Shown here in pieces: positions 22,035 through 34,400 of a stretch of 64,000 nucleotides of DNA. The position numbers were made by a program, and so were the translations under genes. Under the pieces are notes generated by a model. That model saw only the letters and a list, made by a program, of their open reading frames with translations. It was not told where the DNA came from and did not search any database. The DNA lies in NCBI GenBank assembly GCA_949316235.1, contig OX438741.1, forward strand, positions 17,175,124 to 17,239,123. The letters run 5' to 3'. The number at the start of each line of letters is the position of its first letter. Positions within the stretch are counted from its first letter, which is position 1. Source of the DNA: Oegoconia quadripuncta. Its lineage: Eukaryota > Arthropoda > Insecta > Lepidoptera > Autostichidae.

Positions 22035-22250
22035 AATTGTCGGTGTCGCAAGGTGGAGTCAAAAAGGTCTCCAACTCAGCGTGGGTTGTAGCCGTTCACT
22101 ACAGCGCTGGTTTTCAGTGGACCCTCCAAATGATATATTTCCTTCGTTTCACGCAACGGAACCCACGTATTAACAGTTCATTCCTGCTTGCCCAATATTT
22201 CCCGTTCCGTTCGACACGGGCCGCGTTAAGAGCCCTTTAATGACAGGAAA
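22035..22250 (-). repeat. LINE family I 3' UTR fragment
   Basis: On the plus strand AATTGTCGGTGTCGCAAGGTGG, AGGTCTCCAACTCAGCG and CGCTGGTTTTCAGTGG match, in order, the region 50600-50690 and, partly, 28690-28880. The family's 3' untranslated region runs on the minus strand. Confidence 0.55.
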
Positions 22251-22670
22251 ATTGAAACTTTCCCGCGCAAAAACTTGCTGAGTATCATAAAAAACGCGAG
22301 CCTCGGATAACGTAGAAACGATGCCAGTGTGATTCAGAAGTTTTGGCTGAAGAATTTTTTCTGGAATTTTCCACAAAAAGGCACCCTTCGAAGCACGGAA
22401 AACATATCACTAGTTCACCCATCCAATCGTTGCTTAACTTTGCTAACAACAAATAAACTGAGTACTATAGTATAGAATCTTGTTGGGACACCACAATCTT
22501 TCACAAGAAGGTATGGGTCGCCTCATTTATTACAGTTTCTTTTTCTATTAACACTGGCCGCTTCGAAACGGCTTAACCGATTTTCACCAAACATGGCTAA
22601 ACACCTATCCCCGAAATATTATCTATATCTTAAATATAAAAAGAATTAAAATTTTACAAACCTTTTTTTT

Positions 22671-22757
22671 TGCATACCCAGCGTCATCTAGTTCTACACT
22701 CAACAACAAGGCTTGTATTATGGATACCAGATGGTTGATAAACTACACAAATACATT
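22671..22757 (-). repeat. SINE family A tail fragment
   Basis: An inverted tail part (CAGCGTCATCTAGTTC, GATACCAGATGGTTGAT). It is joined almost directly to a family B copy. Confidence 0.75.
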
Positions 22758-22770
22758 AAATAATAATAAT

Positions 22771-22984
22771 AAATATTTCGGACACGTACACCAATCATCT
22801 CAGTCCCAAACTAAGCAAAGCTTGTGCTATGTATACTAGATAACGGATAAACATACATAAATATTTATATAAACATCCAAGACTCGGGTATAAATGTTCA
22901 TATTCATCACACAAACATTTAACCCTCGCGGGATTCGAACCTGCAACCGTTGGTTTCGCTATCCACTACACCAACCGATCGTTA
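22771..22984 (-). repeat. SINE family B, copy 2
   Basis: Inverted, near full. The CTGTCAGC/GGGTCACT block of the head is deleted (GGTTTCGCTATCCACTACACC). Confidence 0.88.
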
Positions 22985-23249
22985 TAATAATAAATCATTT
23001 ATTTTTCTAGACAATAAGGTCCATCTTTGTTAGTACAGTCACCTATAACTAAGTTAATAAACTGTGGTAGACATTGAAAATTTAAAATAACAATTGTGAA
23101 TTCAAATGTCAATTGAAAAATTAAAACATAAAGAAAAATCAAAATTGAAACATGGAAATTAAATTATATTAATTTGAAATTATTTTGAAAATTGAATTAT
23201 TATTATAGAAATTGTAGAATTTGTATGTCAGAATTATTATGTAAGTATT
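22985..23249. other. AT-rich spacer with a local inverse match
   Basis: 23025-23110 is the reverse complement of 21170-21265 (GGTCCATCTTTGTTAGTACAG, ACCTATAACTA), so a dispersed inverted repeat about 1.8 kb apart is present. No coding signal. Confidence 0.4.
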
Positions 23250-23560
23250 CAACTATTGCGTGTGATCTGGGACACTGGTGCATGCAACGACAACCAGTGC
23301 TTCATGAATGGCCCATCCATGCGTCCTGCCACTATAATCAGGAGGCTGTTGCCGCTGGCCCGTGTCCGCCGCACCATGGATGTCGCTCTCTTACGCATAG
23401 TAGCGTGAAAGCCGTCCACTCGCGCTTCCGCGAACAGCCCCGATGCGCTGCAGAAGCGAGGCAGCCGCAACAGCGTCCTGAATGCATTATTATATTGAAC
23501 GCGAAGGGTATCAAGTGATCGATGCATGTGACTAACCCACAGGCTACAAGTATAAAAGGA
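23250..23560 (-). pseudogene. LINE ORF2 C-terminal fragment
   Basis: The minus frame reads YNNAFRTLLRLPRFCSASG, FAEARVDGFHATMRKR and MVRRTRASGNSLL, the C-terminal tail of a jockey/CR1-like ORF2 family in insects (from memory). No RT core is present. It lies next to the body of an inverted SINE A, whose 3' part is lost here. Confidence 0.75.
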
Positions 23561-23574
23561 AGTGCAGTTATGAA

Positions 23575-23702
23575 AAACATTCATAACTCGGGAACACATG
23601 TCTGTATTCATCATACAAACATATAACCCTTAGTGGGATTCGAACTCGCAAACATTTGGTATAGCTGTCAGAGTTTATTACCATTACACCAAACAGGTCG
23701 TC
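23575..23702 (-). repeat. SINE family A, 3' truncated
   Basis: Inverted: ATAACTCGGGAACACATG, GGGATTCGAACTCGC, AAACAGGTCGTC. The distal tail is missing where the LINE fragment begins. Confidence 0.8.
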
Positions 23703-24140
23703 TTTCTAAACGTCTTAACCGATTTAATATAAAAAAAACCACACTCCAAAGACAGGACATACACACAGACACTACGCCGTCAAATAAATAACATCCGTTG
23801 AAGTACAGGGTGCTATATTTAATGGTATATGTAGGATACCTACTGGCATATTCACAGCGGTTTCACATTGTACTAATCCACTTTTACCAGCTCTCGAAGG
23901 AGTCTCACCTCCTTGCTTATCCACAATCTTTTTCAGCACAACAGGCTATAAGTTATTGAAATTCATAAATCACAGGCTCCTGCGCCGTGTCCAATATAGA
24001 ACACGTTCGAACAAGTTGTTTAACAAATATTTCGGCTGTTCTTTTGGAACACGTATACCCACCCGATTGGTTCAACACAAGAGCTGTAGCGTTTTCGAAA
24101 TATATTAAATATAAATAAATATCTCATTTTGTATTAGTTT
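23703..24140. other. Spacer, nothing recognised
   Basis: A short common word (AACCGATTT) at about 23717 only. No gene. Confidence 0.3.
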
Positions 24141-24397
24141 GACGACCTGTTTGGTGTAGTGGTTACCAACTCTGGCCACTATACCAAAAGGTTGCCGGTT
24201 CGAATCCCGCTAGGGGCATATGTTTGTGTGATGAATACGGACATTTGTACCCGAGTCATGGCTGTTTTCATTTATAATAAGTATTTATTTACAAAAAAAA
24301 AAATGTATTTATGTAGTATATTAACCATCTGGTATCCACAACACAAGCCTATAGTTGCTTACTGTGCTAGATGGCGCTGTGTGTAGGTATGTCTGAA
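24141..24397 (+). repeat. SINE family A, copy 9
   Basis: Full-length plus-strand copy from GACGACCTGTTTGGTGTAG to GCGCTGTGTGTAGG. There is a small deletion in GTGGAACTAG (GTGCTAG). Confidence 0.9.
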
Positions 24398-24599
24398 GAA
24401 GTATGGGTACTTTATATACTTTAAATATTCTTGAATAGAAATTTGATATAGGTATGAAGGTGGTTGATGGGTGAATTGATATTTATGCGGTTCGTATCCT
24501 ATAGGCACTTCTCCCATTTGGGGCATGCTCTTACAAACACATCGCATACTCTAAAAGTGACTGACTTGACTTGATTCTGTAAATAATGAAACAATACTG

Positions 24600-24850
24600 A
24601 AATGCATCCAATCCCAAATGAGGTGGTCAGAGATATCCCAAATATTAGCGATTGGGTGTGCCAAACATTAAAACTTTAATGCTTGAAACAACATGTACGG
24701 TTCACCATTCGAAATAGAGACATACACATATGACATTCGGTGAGCCGGTCGCCGTTAAAACGTTCAACTCTATAGATGTTTTTTGGTGCAGGATAGTCGC
24801 CTTCACCCAGGCGTAGTCACGGTTCTATTCATTATTCATACCGAAATCGC
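24600..24850 (+). repeat. Repeat family J, copy 3
   Basis: CAGAGATATCCCAAATATTAG, GTTCACCATTCGAAATAG and GTGAGCCGGTCGCCGTTAAAA occur in the same order as at 1368-1648. Confidence 0.45.
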
Positions 24851-25219
24851 AGAGCACAAATAAAACTTAAAAAACGCCATCTAGCGGTCACCTGTGCAAC
24901 CAGTGGCTCGGTGGCTCTTCCGCTCGTCGCTTACACCTTGTCCTCTACCAACACGTGCGCGCAATAGATCACGCACACCTGTAATATTAACGCCACTATC
25001 ACAAGCACATGGTGCCCCCCCCTCACCGGGAAAAGAATTCGGGGAAACAAAGAGTTTTTTATACCTATATAATATGTCATATAAGCGTGATGTAATGAGG
25101 TTTTGATGGCACTGAAAATGTTGCTTGAAAGTTCTGAGCTGCAAGCGTTATTGTACAACTAACGTGCCGCTCGCGAATTCATCCGCATGAATGTCGGGAA
25201 TAATAATTTATAATTACTA
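24851..25219. other. Spacer, nothing firm
   Basis: Three overlapping frames (70-87 codons) run in both orientations with no motif. It opens with AACGCCATCTAGCGGTCACC, not matched elsewhere here. Confidence 0.3.
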
Positions 25220-25400
25220 GATCACAAGCATGTTCATATTCAAATTTAAAAAAGATTTATTTCTTAGGATAAAATCACTTGAAACCGTCACATTTTTTAA
25301 CTTGATATTAAATTCTGCTCATTCGCAAAGCTGACTCCCCACAGAAGAAAGAACAAGAAACTCAGGGGTTGCTCTTTTTAAATAGGTTTTGGGTTGCAAT
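25220..25400 (-). repeat. LINE family E 3' end fragment
   Basis: Inverted: GGATAAAATCACTTGAAACCG, GCTCATTCGCAAAGCTGAC and AGAACAAGAAACTCAGGGG align in order with 49895-50030. Confidence 0.7.
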
Positions 25401-25411
25401 GTGTAATATTC

Positions 25412-25671
25412 ACGACCTGTTTGGTGTAGTGGTTAGCAACTCTGACCACTATACCAAAAGGTTGCGGGTTCGAATCCCGGCAGGGGCATATGTTTGTGTG
25501 ATGAATACGGACATGTGTACCCGAGTTATGTATGTTTTCATTTATAATAAGTATTTATTTACAAAAAAAAATGTATTTATGTAGTATATCAACCATTTAA
25601 CCACAACACAAGCCTATAGTTGCTTACTGTGGAACTAGATGGCGCTGTGTGTATGTCTAAGGGTATTTATT
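25412..25671 (+). repeat. SINE family A, copy 10
   Basis: Full-length plus copy. The B box GGTTCGAATCCCGG is intact and the tail ends GTATTTATTAT. Confidence 0.9.
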
Positions 25672-25704
25672 ATCCCAACTAATATTTTAAATGCGAAACT
25701 TTGT

Positions 25705-25849
25705 GGTCCGGTTGTCAGAGATAAGATAGCCAGTCCCCCAAATGTGTTGGGGTTTCCGGGTCAGTACGTATCCACCTTCGACCTCATCTTCACTTAACAT
25801 CAGGTGTGATTGAGGTCAAGTACGAACCCGTCGTGAATAAAAAAAAAAC
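25705..25849 (+). repeat. SINE family C, 5' truncated
   Basis: It starts TCCGGTTGTCAGAGATAAG and ends in A10. It is preceded at 25674-25700 by a short Helitron start-like word (TCCCAACTAATATTTTAAATG). Confidence 0.85.
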
Positions 25850-27164
25850 AAGTACTAGAAGTGCATTAGTTATGAATAGCTCATCATTATCATACTTTAA
25901 TTTAGCTTAGTGTAATAGATCACATTCAAAATGAACCTTAACGATATCAAAAGCGTCATTACGGGATCTTTGTGAAACATACATGAAAGTATACAATTAG
26001 GAGACATTAAGCATCATGTCTCCACACCTATCTTCGCTTTACACTGCCACAAAGGTAAGGAAGGAGTAATAAACCAGTGCATTACCACCTCGGCATCAAA
26101 GTGTCTTTGAGCCGCAGATGTAATCTCACTCTACCTCAGTTATCTTGTGAGTTCGTGGTGGAGGGTTGCTCTACTTACTATTTATTTTTAACCCCAAATG
26201 CAAAGAGAAATGTTATACGTTTGAAGTAGATGTAGATCTATCTATGGCATTGTTATCTATTGACATATTTAAGGACAGAAATAGGAGAAGATACTGATTC
26301 CTGAGATACAGGCAACTACCTTGTTCGGGAAGCAGAGGCTTCATATTATGTGTGTAAAATATTTTGTTAATAAATAAATAATAAAAATAAAATAATAATA
26401 ATTATTGTTGCCAAAGCGGCTGAACCGATATGAAAACTGTTTAATTTAGAAAGCTGATGTTTACGGGATCGTTATTAGCCATATATTTTATAGAAAAAGT
26501 GGAAAAACCTGATTTATCATAAAATATACGAGAACAAAAATGTTTTCGAAAGTTCACTTGAGGATATTCATCTTGAAAATTATTTTTAGTTTTCGAATAT
26601 ATTTTAATATTTGCCGTGGTAAGTAGTTCAGCTAACCTTTTGAATCAGCTTTGTGAATGAGCAATGATGTTAATAACTATAATAAGATAAAAAATGTGAC
26701 GTTTTCAAGTGGTAATTTTTATCTTACGAAATAAATATTTTTTTAATTTTGAATACACTACAATAGAAAACATACGCATATCAATCTCCGGCTGGTGCAT
26801 GTGATGGTTTTTAAAATAAAAAAAATCCTGACAAAAAAAACTCATCCGGTATATTTAATATTTTTTGTCTGTCCTCTACTATTCCTAAGTAGAGCACCCT
26901 TCACTACCACTCAACACAGTACTATTTGCCACAATAGAAACTCCTTTTCGGTCCTTTGTGCCTCGCCTTTGATTAACTTTGATCTCGGTGAGTGCACTGG
27001 GTTCCGTACCTGATACCTATGTGCTAATGGATTGTTTAGTACTACCAACATTGCGGGACTTTTACCTGGATCCTTTTTGTGTAATGTGATAGGAAAAGAA
27101 AGGCTTCGCTTCTTGTCTTTTGTGAAATCTATTAGTTTGTGATGTACCTCTTTTTTTATTTATT
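25850..27164. other. Spacer with a LINE E fragment
   Basis: 26660-26755 reads GTGACGTTTTCAAGTGGTAAT and CGAAATAAATATTTTTTT, the family E 3' end in plus orientation. The rest has no supported gene; a 72-codon frame at 26795-27013 has no motif. Confidence 0.45.
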
Positions 27165-27470
27165 TATTTTTATTTCAGAGGGCGGCAAACGAGCATGCGG
27201 GTCACCTGATGGAAAGCAATCACCGCCGCCCATGGACACCAAAACACCAAAAGGGTCATAGATGAGTTGCCGGCCTTTGAGAAGGCTCGTTTCTTGAAGG
27301 TTCCAATGTCGTACTCGTTCGGGAATACCGCTGCAGGAAGTCCGTTCCACAGGATGGTCGTACGTGGTAGGAAGTTTCTTGAGAAACATATAGTGGTAGA
27401 CTTCCACTCATCCAGGTGATGTGAATTTGTATGGATTTGACCTCTGCTTTGTATTTCATGTGTTAAGGTC
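27165..27470 (-). pseudogene. LINE family D 3' end, copy 4
   Basis: On the minus strand it reads [17 protein letters not shown] and [12 protein letters not shown], then is frame-shifted (KGRQLIYDPFG) and ends in GCCGCCCTCTGAAATAAAA. It carries the same C-terminal tail as 2379-2816 but is more decayed. Confidence 0.8.
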
Positions 27471-27607
27471 GAGTCTCCATAAAAACGTTGACTGTTGAGA
27501 ACTGTAGGTACCCGGGCGCGGTCACGGCGACATTTGCCAAACATTAATATTAAATATTAGATACTAATATTTGACATAGACGTAACAATTTATGAATGTA
27601 AATAATT

Positions 27608-27665
27608 AGTAGCTATCTAGTTCCACACTAAGCTACTAGGCTTGTATTATGGATACCAGATGGAG
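27608..27665 (-). repeat. SINE family A tail fragment
   Basis: Inverted CTATCTAGTTCCACACTAAGC and GATACCAGATGG. Confidence 0.6.
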
Positions 27666-27684
27666 ACATTAAATTGAAAATAAT

Positions 27685-27869
27685 CCCAACTGTTTTTATA
27701 AATGCGAAAGTTTGTTTGTTTACTCTTGACGCCTAAACGGCTAGACGGATTTGAATGAAATTTGATTGGTAGACAGATAAGGACCTGGATTAACATATAT
27801 TCAAATTTTTTGCTGAACCGATTTTGATGAAATCTACCACGTGTATAAAGTCGCCGGCGGGATGCTAGT
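27685..27869 (+). mobile_element. Non-autonomous Helitron
   Basis: It begins TCCCAACTGTTTTTATAAATG, passes GCCTAAACGGCTAGACGGAT, and ends GTCGCCGGCGGGATGCTAG before a T. The start, the GC-rich end and the CTAG fit a Helitron; the terminal stem is weak. Confidence 0.65.
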
Positions 27870-27975
27870 TTTAAAATAAAAGGAATCTCTATAGTTCATA
27901 AATTGAGTAGAACCAATCCGACTCTTCCCGTGGGTGTCGTTAAAGTTCGATTGATTTCAATTAAAGCCAAGCCAA

Positions 27976-28042
27976 GCCCATCTTCACTTAACATCAGGTG
28001 TGATTGAGGTCAAGTACCAACCCGTTGTGCATAAAAAAAAAG
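27976..28042 (+). repeat. SINE family C 3' fragment
   Basis: The last 65 bases of the family, CATCTTCACTTAACATCAGG to GTTGTGCAT plus A9. Confidence 0.85.
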
Positions 28043-28284
28043 CCGCTGAAGTCGTTTTGGAAACACTGACTGTCCAGATGGGTTACAACCAAATGTGTCC
28101 CCACGGTGGGAACTTACAGCTTCACACAAATGAAATGAACAAAAAAAACATTTCAAAAGATGGCTGACATAAATAAAATCCACATGAAATAGAAACTCAT
28201 AATATATTTTCCTAAACTAATTCTATTCACAGAAAGCTTCAGTCGGCAGTGTTGACTAGAAGATCCAAGATCTCATCCTGGAAA

Positions 28285-28474
28285 TTAAGCTCTGGGGAGG
28301 TGAGCAGCTTCTGGCTGGTATCCATTCTCATTAGCCACATAGTTGACGGTGTAGACCTGGCCATCATCGCCGGTGTAGGAGAACTGGCCACGTACTTCTA
28401 ATGCCTCGTTTTCTGTTCCAGCGTTCTTCAGCTGCGCTTGCTCCTGCGCCGATATGCCGTCGCTTGTTTCATAA
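28285..28474 (-). CDS. Gene A exon 3 (chitin-binding RR-1 domain)
   Basis: The acceptor reads TTGTCAACAG then TTATGAAACAAGC. The first T completes the GG of exon 2 to give Gly. It ends HLPRA and TAA at 28285-28287. I see no clear AATAAA in the next 150 bases on the minus strand. Confidence 0.92.
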
Positions 28475-31400
28475 CTGTTGACAATAAGAATCGTTTTATT
28501 TGACCCATTTAACGACACACACATCATGTATAATTGTGAAAATAACCAATGAAATTGAGACTGGAGAAGATAAAAATAATGGGTCGTCGTACCACAAAGT
28601 ATATGGGTTAGGTACTTCTGTCTCATACGGCAATTTAGAAAAATAAAAGTAATGTTTCACTTGAAGATTAAAGTACTTAGAATTAATTTTCCGAAGTCGG
28701 TCTCCATCTCAGCATAAGTTTTTTTTTATATATCTAACTTTAAAGAGCTTGATCGTATTAAACAACCATATCGCTCTACACAGCCTCTATAAAGTACTTA
28801 AATAATGTTTTTATATAAACAATACACTGCTTTAGCTTGTTCCGAATTTGGAGAGGAAAGCGCTGGTTTTCAGTGGAGCCTAAGATGAAAACACGGACGC
28901 CGATCGGACACTAGAGGTAAGTCTATATATAATTATAGAACTATAATTGTATTCTAATTGCTCTCTATTTTGTGATGTAATGCTGAAGATTGTACCTATA
29001 TCATCAGATTTACCCATAGTTGTATCCATCAACGCCAATATTGTTCGTGTCGAAGCGCACGATCGTAGCGTCTCTAGGATTACCGCCGTATGAAGCCGCG
29101 TTGGCGGCCGCCGCGAACAGTGCTAGGGCGATGACCTGTTGGACAAATATGGAGGATTAGCTTTTTTAAGTGGGATTTTAAATAGGCTAGTATTAAACTG
29201 CAAATCAAAAAATTATCGTTTCGTATAAAAAATAATTCCCAATTAGTAACAGAACAAGTTCGTGACGCATCGCTATTTATTTAAAATTGAAGCTTTTTTA
29301 AGAATCCATATCTAATAATAACCGGGTCACAACAAATCTATACCATTATTTTTTTTAAAACAATGCTGCTATATTTTTATCTCCGTCAGTCATCCACTTA
29401 GATATTGTGATACGTGAAAAGTTACATGTTACATGTCCGATAGATCAATTGACCATTTGATTATATTACAAGCCCATATTTCATGTCTCCATCCATTCAT
29501 GTCAACCTAATAGTAGGGTATGGCGGAAGCAAGCCTAATCAATAGATGTCGGGGTGCTCCGAACTCCCATGCTCGCTTCGCTCGCACCCGCCCTTTAAAT
29601 CAATACGTTAATAAAGGTTTTTTTTAATTTTGGATATTCAAAAACGTACCCGCGACGAAAACTACACTTTGCGAGTTTACTGCACACTGTGATAAGGTTC
29701 AATAGTCCTAAATATTTATACAACAAGATCGAATGGTCAACATTTTATAGGAGGAGGAGATGATTCTAGACGGGCAAATAATTATTTTTTTTCTACACGT
29801 TTTCACAAAACAAGGACTTTTGAGGGTAGTTTCCGATACCAGGCGACGAAGTGTTGGAATAATCTCCCACCACCATTGCGGACGCCTCTATCGAAATATA
29901 CCGTCAACACACGATATAAAAAGTATCTTTTAGAAGAACAAAAAGATTTAATATCGACGGGTTCCGGGCTATTTGAATTAACCGCCATTTTTTTGCTATT
30001 AGACTTTTATATATATTTGGAATCAGCGAATTTTTCTGCGTCGTTTGAGCTCAGTTAGGTGACGATCGGAGCGTAAAAATGTCGCTTAATACAACCGCAT
30101 TTTTTTGGCCTATTTTGCACTGCAATGTATGGACCGACACAAAATATTGTCAAATTTAAGACTTGTGTACTTAAGCTCACTACCAAATACTACATAGTCG
30201 TTTAAACCTTTTTTCCTGGAGCAACAATTTACAGGCAGTGTACGTTCAAGCATTTAGCCTGACCTTATAAATATATAGAAATGTCGCTTCATGCAATTAG
30301 GCTCTTAGTTAAATTCTTATCCATTGTCGCTTAATACAATTAGGTTCTTATTTAAATTCATATCCAGTGTCGCTTAATACAACTAGCCTCTTTGTCAAAT
30401 TTATGTCCAGTGTCGGTTCATACATTAAGCTTGGTACTTGAAATGCTAGATGTTGTCACTTCAACCATTTAGCTTGTAGTAGATTATGGTATACCGGTCG
30501 CATGAACTATTTATGGTTTCAACAGTAAACATTTACAGATAATGGTTAAACCTATTTTTCTTAGTCTATATTTGATTTGCACTGTCGTTTCAGCTATAAC
30601 AAAAGTAAAGTTCTAGTACATCAAACAGTTTATTTTCAACGGAATAAGTATAGTATACACATTAATACAATCGAAATTTTGTATGGATTGACTATTAAGA
30701 CGTTGGTTAAAACATTGATTTTGGCGCCAGCGTGATTAACCGCGCGAGTTCGAATACCGGGGGCCAAGGCGCGCGGGCGCTTGAGGCGTCTCCCCCGCGC
30801 CGCGTCATTGAAGAGACTTTTCAATTCAATTCAATTCAAATACTCTTTATTGCACAATTAACAAAAGCTACATTTCTTTAACTTGTTTAGAATTAGGATA
30901 GGAACAGTTCTAAATGTTAAAGATTAACAATAAAGAAGAATGAGTAACTGCAATATTATCTCAAATAATTAGAATTTTAATTTCAGGGAAAAGACTGTTT
31001 ACCAATTTTTTTTTTTCTTTAGGCAATCTGCGATCAGTTGCTAAACTATAAGCAGATGTGTGGGGGGAGTGGCGTTGTAGAGTGTTTTCTCCAGTGAGAA
31101 AATCTCTTCCTCAGAACAATAGTCAACCGCATAGGTCGCTGATTGCCAGTCTCTTAAGCCGTGTTTGGTGGCTAGGCTTTGTCAGTGGCACAGCCAACGG
31201 ATTTGGATGTCTGTCCAGTCTGATCCTATAGCGTTCGGCAGACAGCTTTATCTCCTGCTGCACGGTGTTAATTTTTAGTATGTCATGCACCTCTGCGATC
31301 CTTATGTACCACGGTGCATCTGAGATGTTTTTTAAGATGCCATTTTGCATTCTCTGTAGGATGTTGAGATTGGAGGTGCATGCAGAGCCCCACAACTGAA

Positions 31401-34400
31401 TGCCATACGTCCAGACTGGCTTTAGTATGGCTCTATACACTAACAATTTGTTATCAGTGGAAAGAACTGAATTCCTGCCTATAAGCCAGTACAAGTTTCT
31501 GTATTTTATGTTGATCTGATCCCTTTTAGCCTGAATATGAGTTTTCCAGGTGAGTCTTCGGTCAAGGTGGATTCCCAGATATTTCACCGAGTCTCTATGA
31601 GGAAGTTCTTGTTCGTCAAGTTTAACAGGAGGACAGTTGCCCTTCCGTAGCGTAAACGTCACCTGGACAGATTTGGATGCACTAGCTTTAATTCTCCATT
31701 TCTTCAACCATTTGCCTATTTCATCCAAGCTTAGTTGAAGTATGTTAGATGCTATTTCGGGATCACTATGGCTCGCCAGAATGGCCGTGTCGTCGGCATA
31801 TGTTGCAGTCATTACAGTCAGCGGCTGTGGTAGGTCTGCTGTGTATATTGTATATAACACTGGTCCCAGCACTGAACCCTGGGGTACGCCGGCTCTAATT
31901 TCGTAGAACCTGGATGCCAAGTCGCTTTCCTTAACTTGGAAGATTCTGTCCGTCAGGTACGACTGTAGGATCTCATAAAATGTGTGTGGCAATGATTGTT
32001 TGACTTTGCACAGGAGCCCCATGTGCCATACCCTATCGAATGCTTGCTGTATATCCAGGAAAGCAGAGGCACAGTATTCCTTGTTCTCTAGGGACCTCCT
32101 CACCTCACCGCAAACTCTGTGGACTTGTTCAACGGTTGCGTGTTTCTGTCGAAAGCCGAACTGGTGGTCTGGGATAACTGCCCTGTCTCTTAGGGCTGGT
32201 GACATTCTATGGAGCAGTAGTTTTTCAAAGAGTTTTGATACTATGGGAAGCAGGCTTATAGGTCTGTATGAGGTTACCTCGTGCGCTGGTTTTCCTTCTT
32301 TGTGTATCATTACTAAATAGTAATGACACCTTCCACAGAGATGGATAATGTCCCACCCTGAGTATACCGTTGAACAGAAGGGTCAAATACGTCACAGCCT
32401 TCCCTGGCAGCTCTTTCAGTATTTCTTTTGTAATGATATCGAAACCAGGGGCCTTCCCATTACCGAGGTTTTGGATGTGCCTTACTATTTCTCTTGGAGT
32501 AATCGGTTTGATAGGCAGTTCCATCTGGTATGGCTGATCCAGAATGAGTTCCACATCTGAGTCATCCACGTCTGTTTCGGCCGAGTTAGGCACAAATACC
32601 TTTGCTAGGTGTTCCGCAAACACTTCAGCTTTTTGCTTACTTGTTCTAGCCCAGTCATTGTTTTCCATCTTTATTGGAGGTTTTGTGGTTTGAGGTCGAT
32701 TCATGCTCCGTGTACTTTTCCACAATTAATAGTCTGTAGCTCTAGTCGCTGTTAAAGATTCCAGTTGAGCTTTTAGTGTTGCACTATTAGCAGCAGCAAT
32801 AACCTCTCTGACTTCTTTGATGGCCTTGTTTAGGGCTGCTTTATCTTCTCTAGCTCGACTAATGTGCCAAACCCGTCGCAATCTTCGTTTTTCCCTAATT
32901 TTCTCACGTATCTGCCATGGTATGCTGTTTCTTGATTTTGCAGGTTTTTTTACAGGGGTACAATGCCAGCAGGCACACTGCACTGCTTCCATGAATTCTC
33001 TTGCGGCTCTATCGATATCATCCGATGTCTTTAAAGCCACCTTCAACTCCAGTCCTTCCTCAACCATTTCTCGGAAGGAGTTCCAGTCAGTCAGGTTATT
33101 GCATAGTCGGTGTTGACTGTCATGATGCAGTGTAGTTGCACCAGCCGTCAGAATCACTGGTACACGATCCGATGAGCCATCCAAGCAAGTCTCAACATGA
33201 AAGTTTAGTCTTGGGAGACCTCCCGCAACAAAGAAATCAATCACGTCCGGTAGTCTCTTTGGATCACTTGGCCAGTGTGTTGGTTCAGCTTGTGACAGAG
33301 TCACGAATCTATTCTTATCAATACATAACTTCATCTCTCTTCCTCTAGTATGTATGAGTCGTGATCCCCAGAATGTATGCTTTGCATTCCAGTCGCCACC
33401 AGCTATGAAACGTCTTCCGAGGGTTGCAAAGTAGTGAGTGAATTGGTATTCCTTGATGTTGTGTTTTGGAGGACAGTATACCGCGGACACACTAAAACCA
33501 CCATTTTTGTCCTCAACAAAAATTGTTGTCGCCTGTATATGTTCCGTTTTATAACAAGGCAGCTGGTGATGCTTCATGTTAGATTTAATGATAATCGCAG
33601 ATCCTCCATGAGCCGTTCCATCGGGATGGTTTGTGGTGTAGATATTATACTGTGGTATCCTTATGGCACTTCTATTAGTGAAGTGTGTCTCAGATATCAG
33701 AAGCACGTCTAGTCTATGCATACTCAACAGTACTTCCACTTCGTCTCTATTTGGAGCAAGTCCGTTTACGTTCCAAGTTCCAATCCGTAATCCAATCACT
33801 TTAATAGTTGGTCTATGAGTTTAGTCATAAGGCCCATTAGGTTGCCTATATGCTGTAAGAGTAGGTCAATCTTTTCAGACTGTTTTATAAGTAGGTCTTG
33901 CACTACTTGGGTTGGCTCAACACTTACGCGTTGGTTTTTATTTTTGGTAACATCTACATATGTTGCTTGGTTGGTTGTATTTATTTCTTTAGTTCTGTCA
34001 TTTTCAGTGTTATTCGCATGCCTTATCTCCTCCCTACTTTTCCGTAATGGTTTTTAAGTGTCAGTGTTGTTTCTTTTGTTATATTTTCGGTTCATTATTT
34101 CTTTATAGAGATCACAACCCCTGTAGTTTGCAGGATGGTTACCAAGGCATAAAGCGCATTTTGCTGGGCTGTTGCGATCCTTCTTGGGACAGTCTGCTGT
34201 TTTGTGTGCATCAGCGCACTTTACACAAGTTAGTTTAAATAAAAAACTTATCTTTGAACAATTTATTACCTATGTTTTATTTTTCATTTCATAATAATTA
34301 ACAAGATAGGTGAAACCCCCTATTATTTCAACGTACCTTTTAATTAATCAATGTTTTAGCCGTCAATTTCTGCACACCTTATTATTTTAGTATGATTGCA

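Larger units (their letters stand above)
31009..34236 (-). mobile_element. Jockey-like LINE, 5' truncated, in gene A intron 1
   Basis: A non-LTR retrotransposon with the C-terminal part of ORF1 (gag-like zinc knuckles), ORF2 (endonuclease plus reverse transcriptase), a 110-nt 3' UTR, and a poly(A) tail at 31009-31018. Same orientation as the host gene. The 5' end is lost inside ORF1. At least two nonsense changes and one frameshift make it inactive. Confidence 0.9.

Noticed and set aside
30636..30824. 62-codon frame in a GC-rich block of intron 1
   Set aside because: Arg-rich translation of a short GC-rich repeat with a B-box-like word; no domain.
31982..33712. Plus-strand frames of 70-112 codons across the jockey-like LINE
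   Set aside because: They are antisense shadows of ORF2, which has clear endonuclease and RT motifs on the minus strand.
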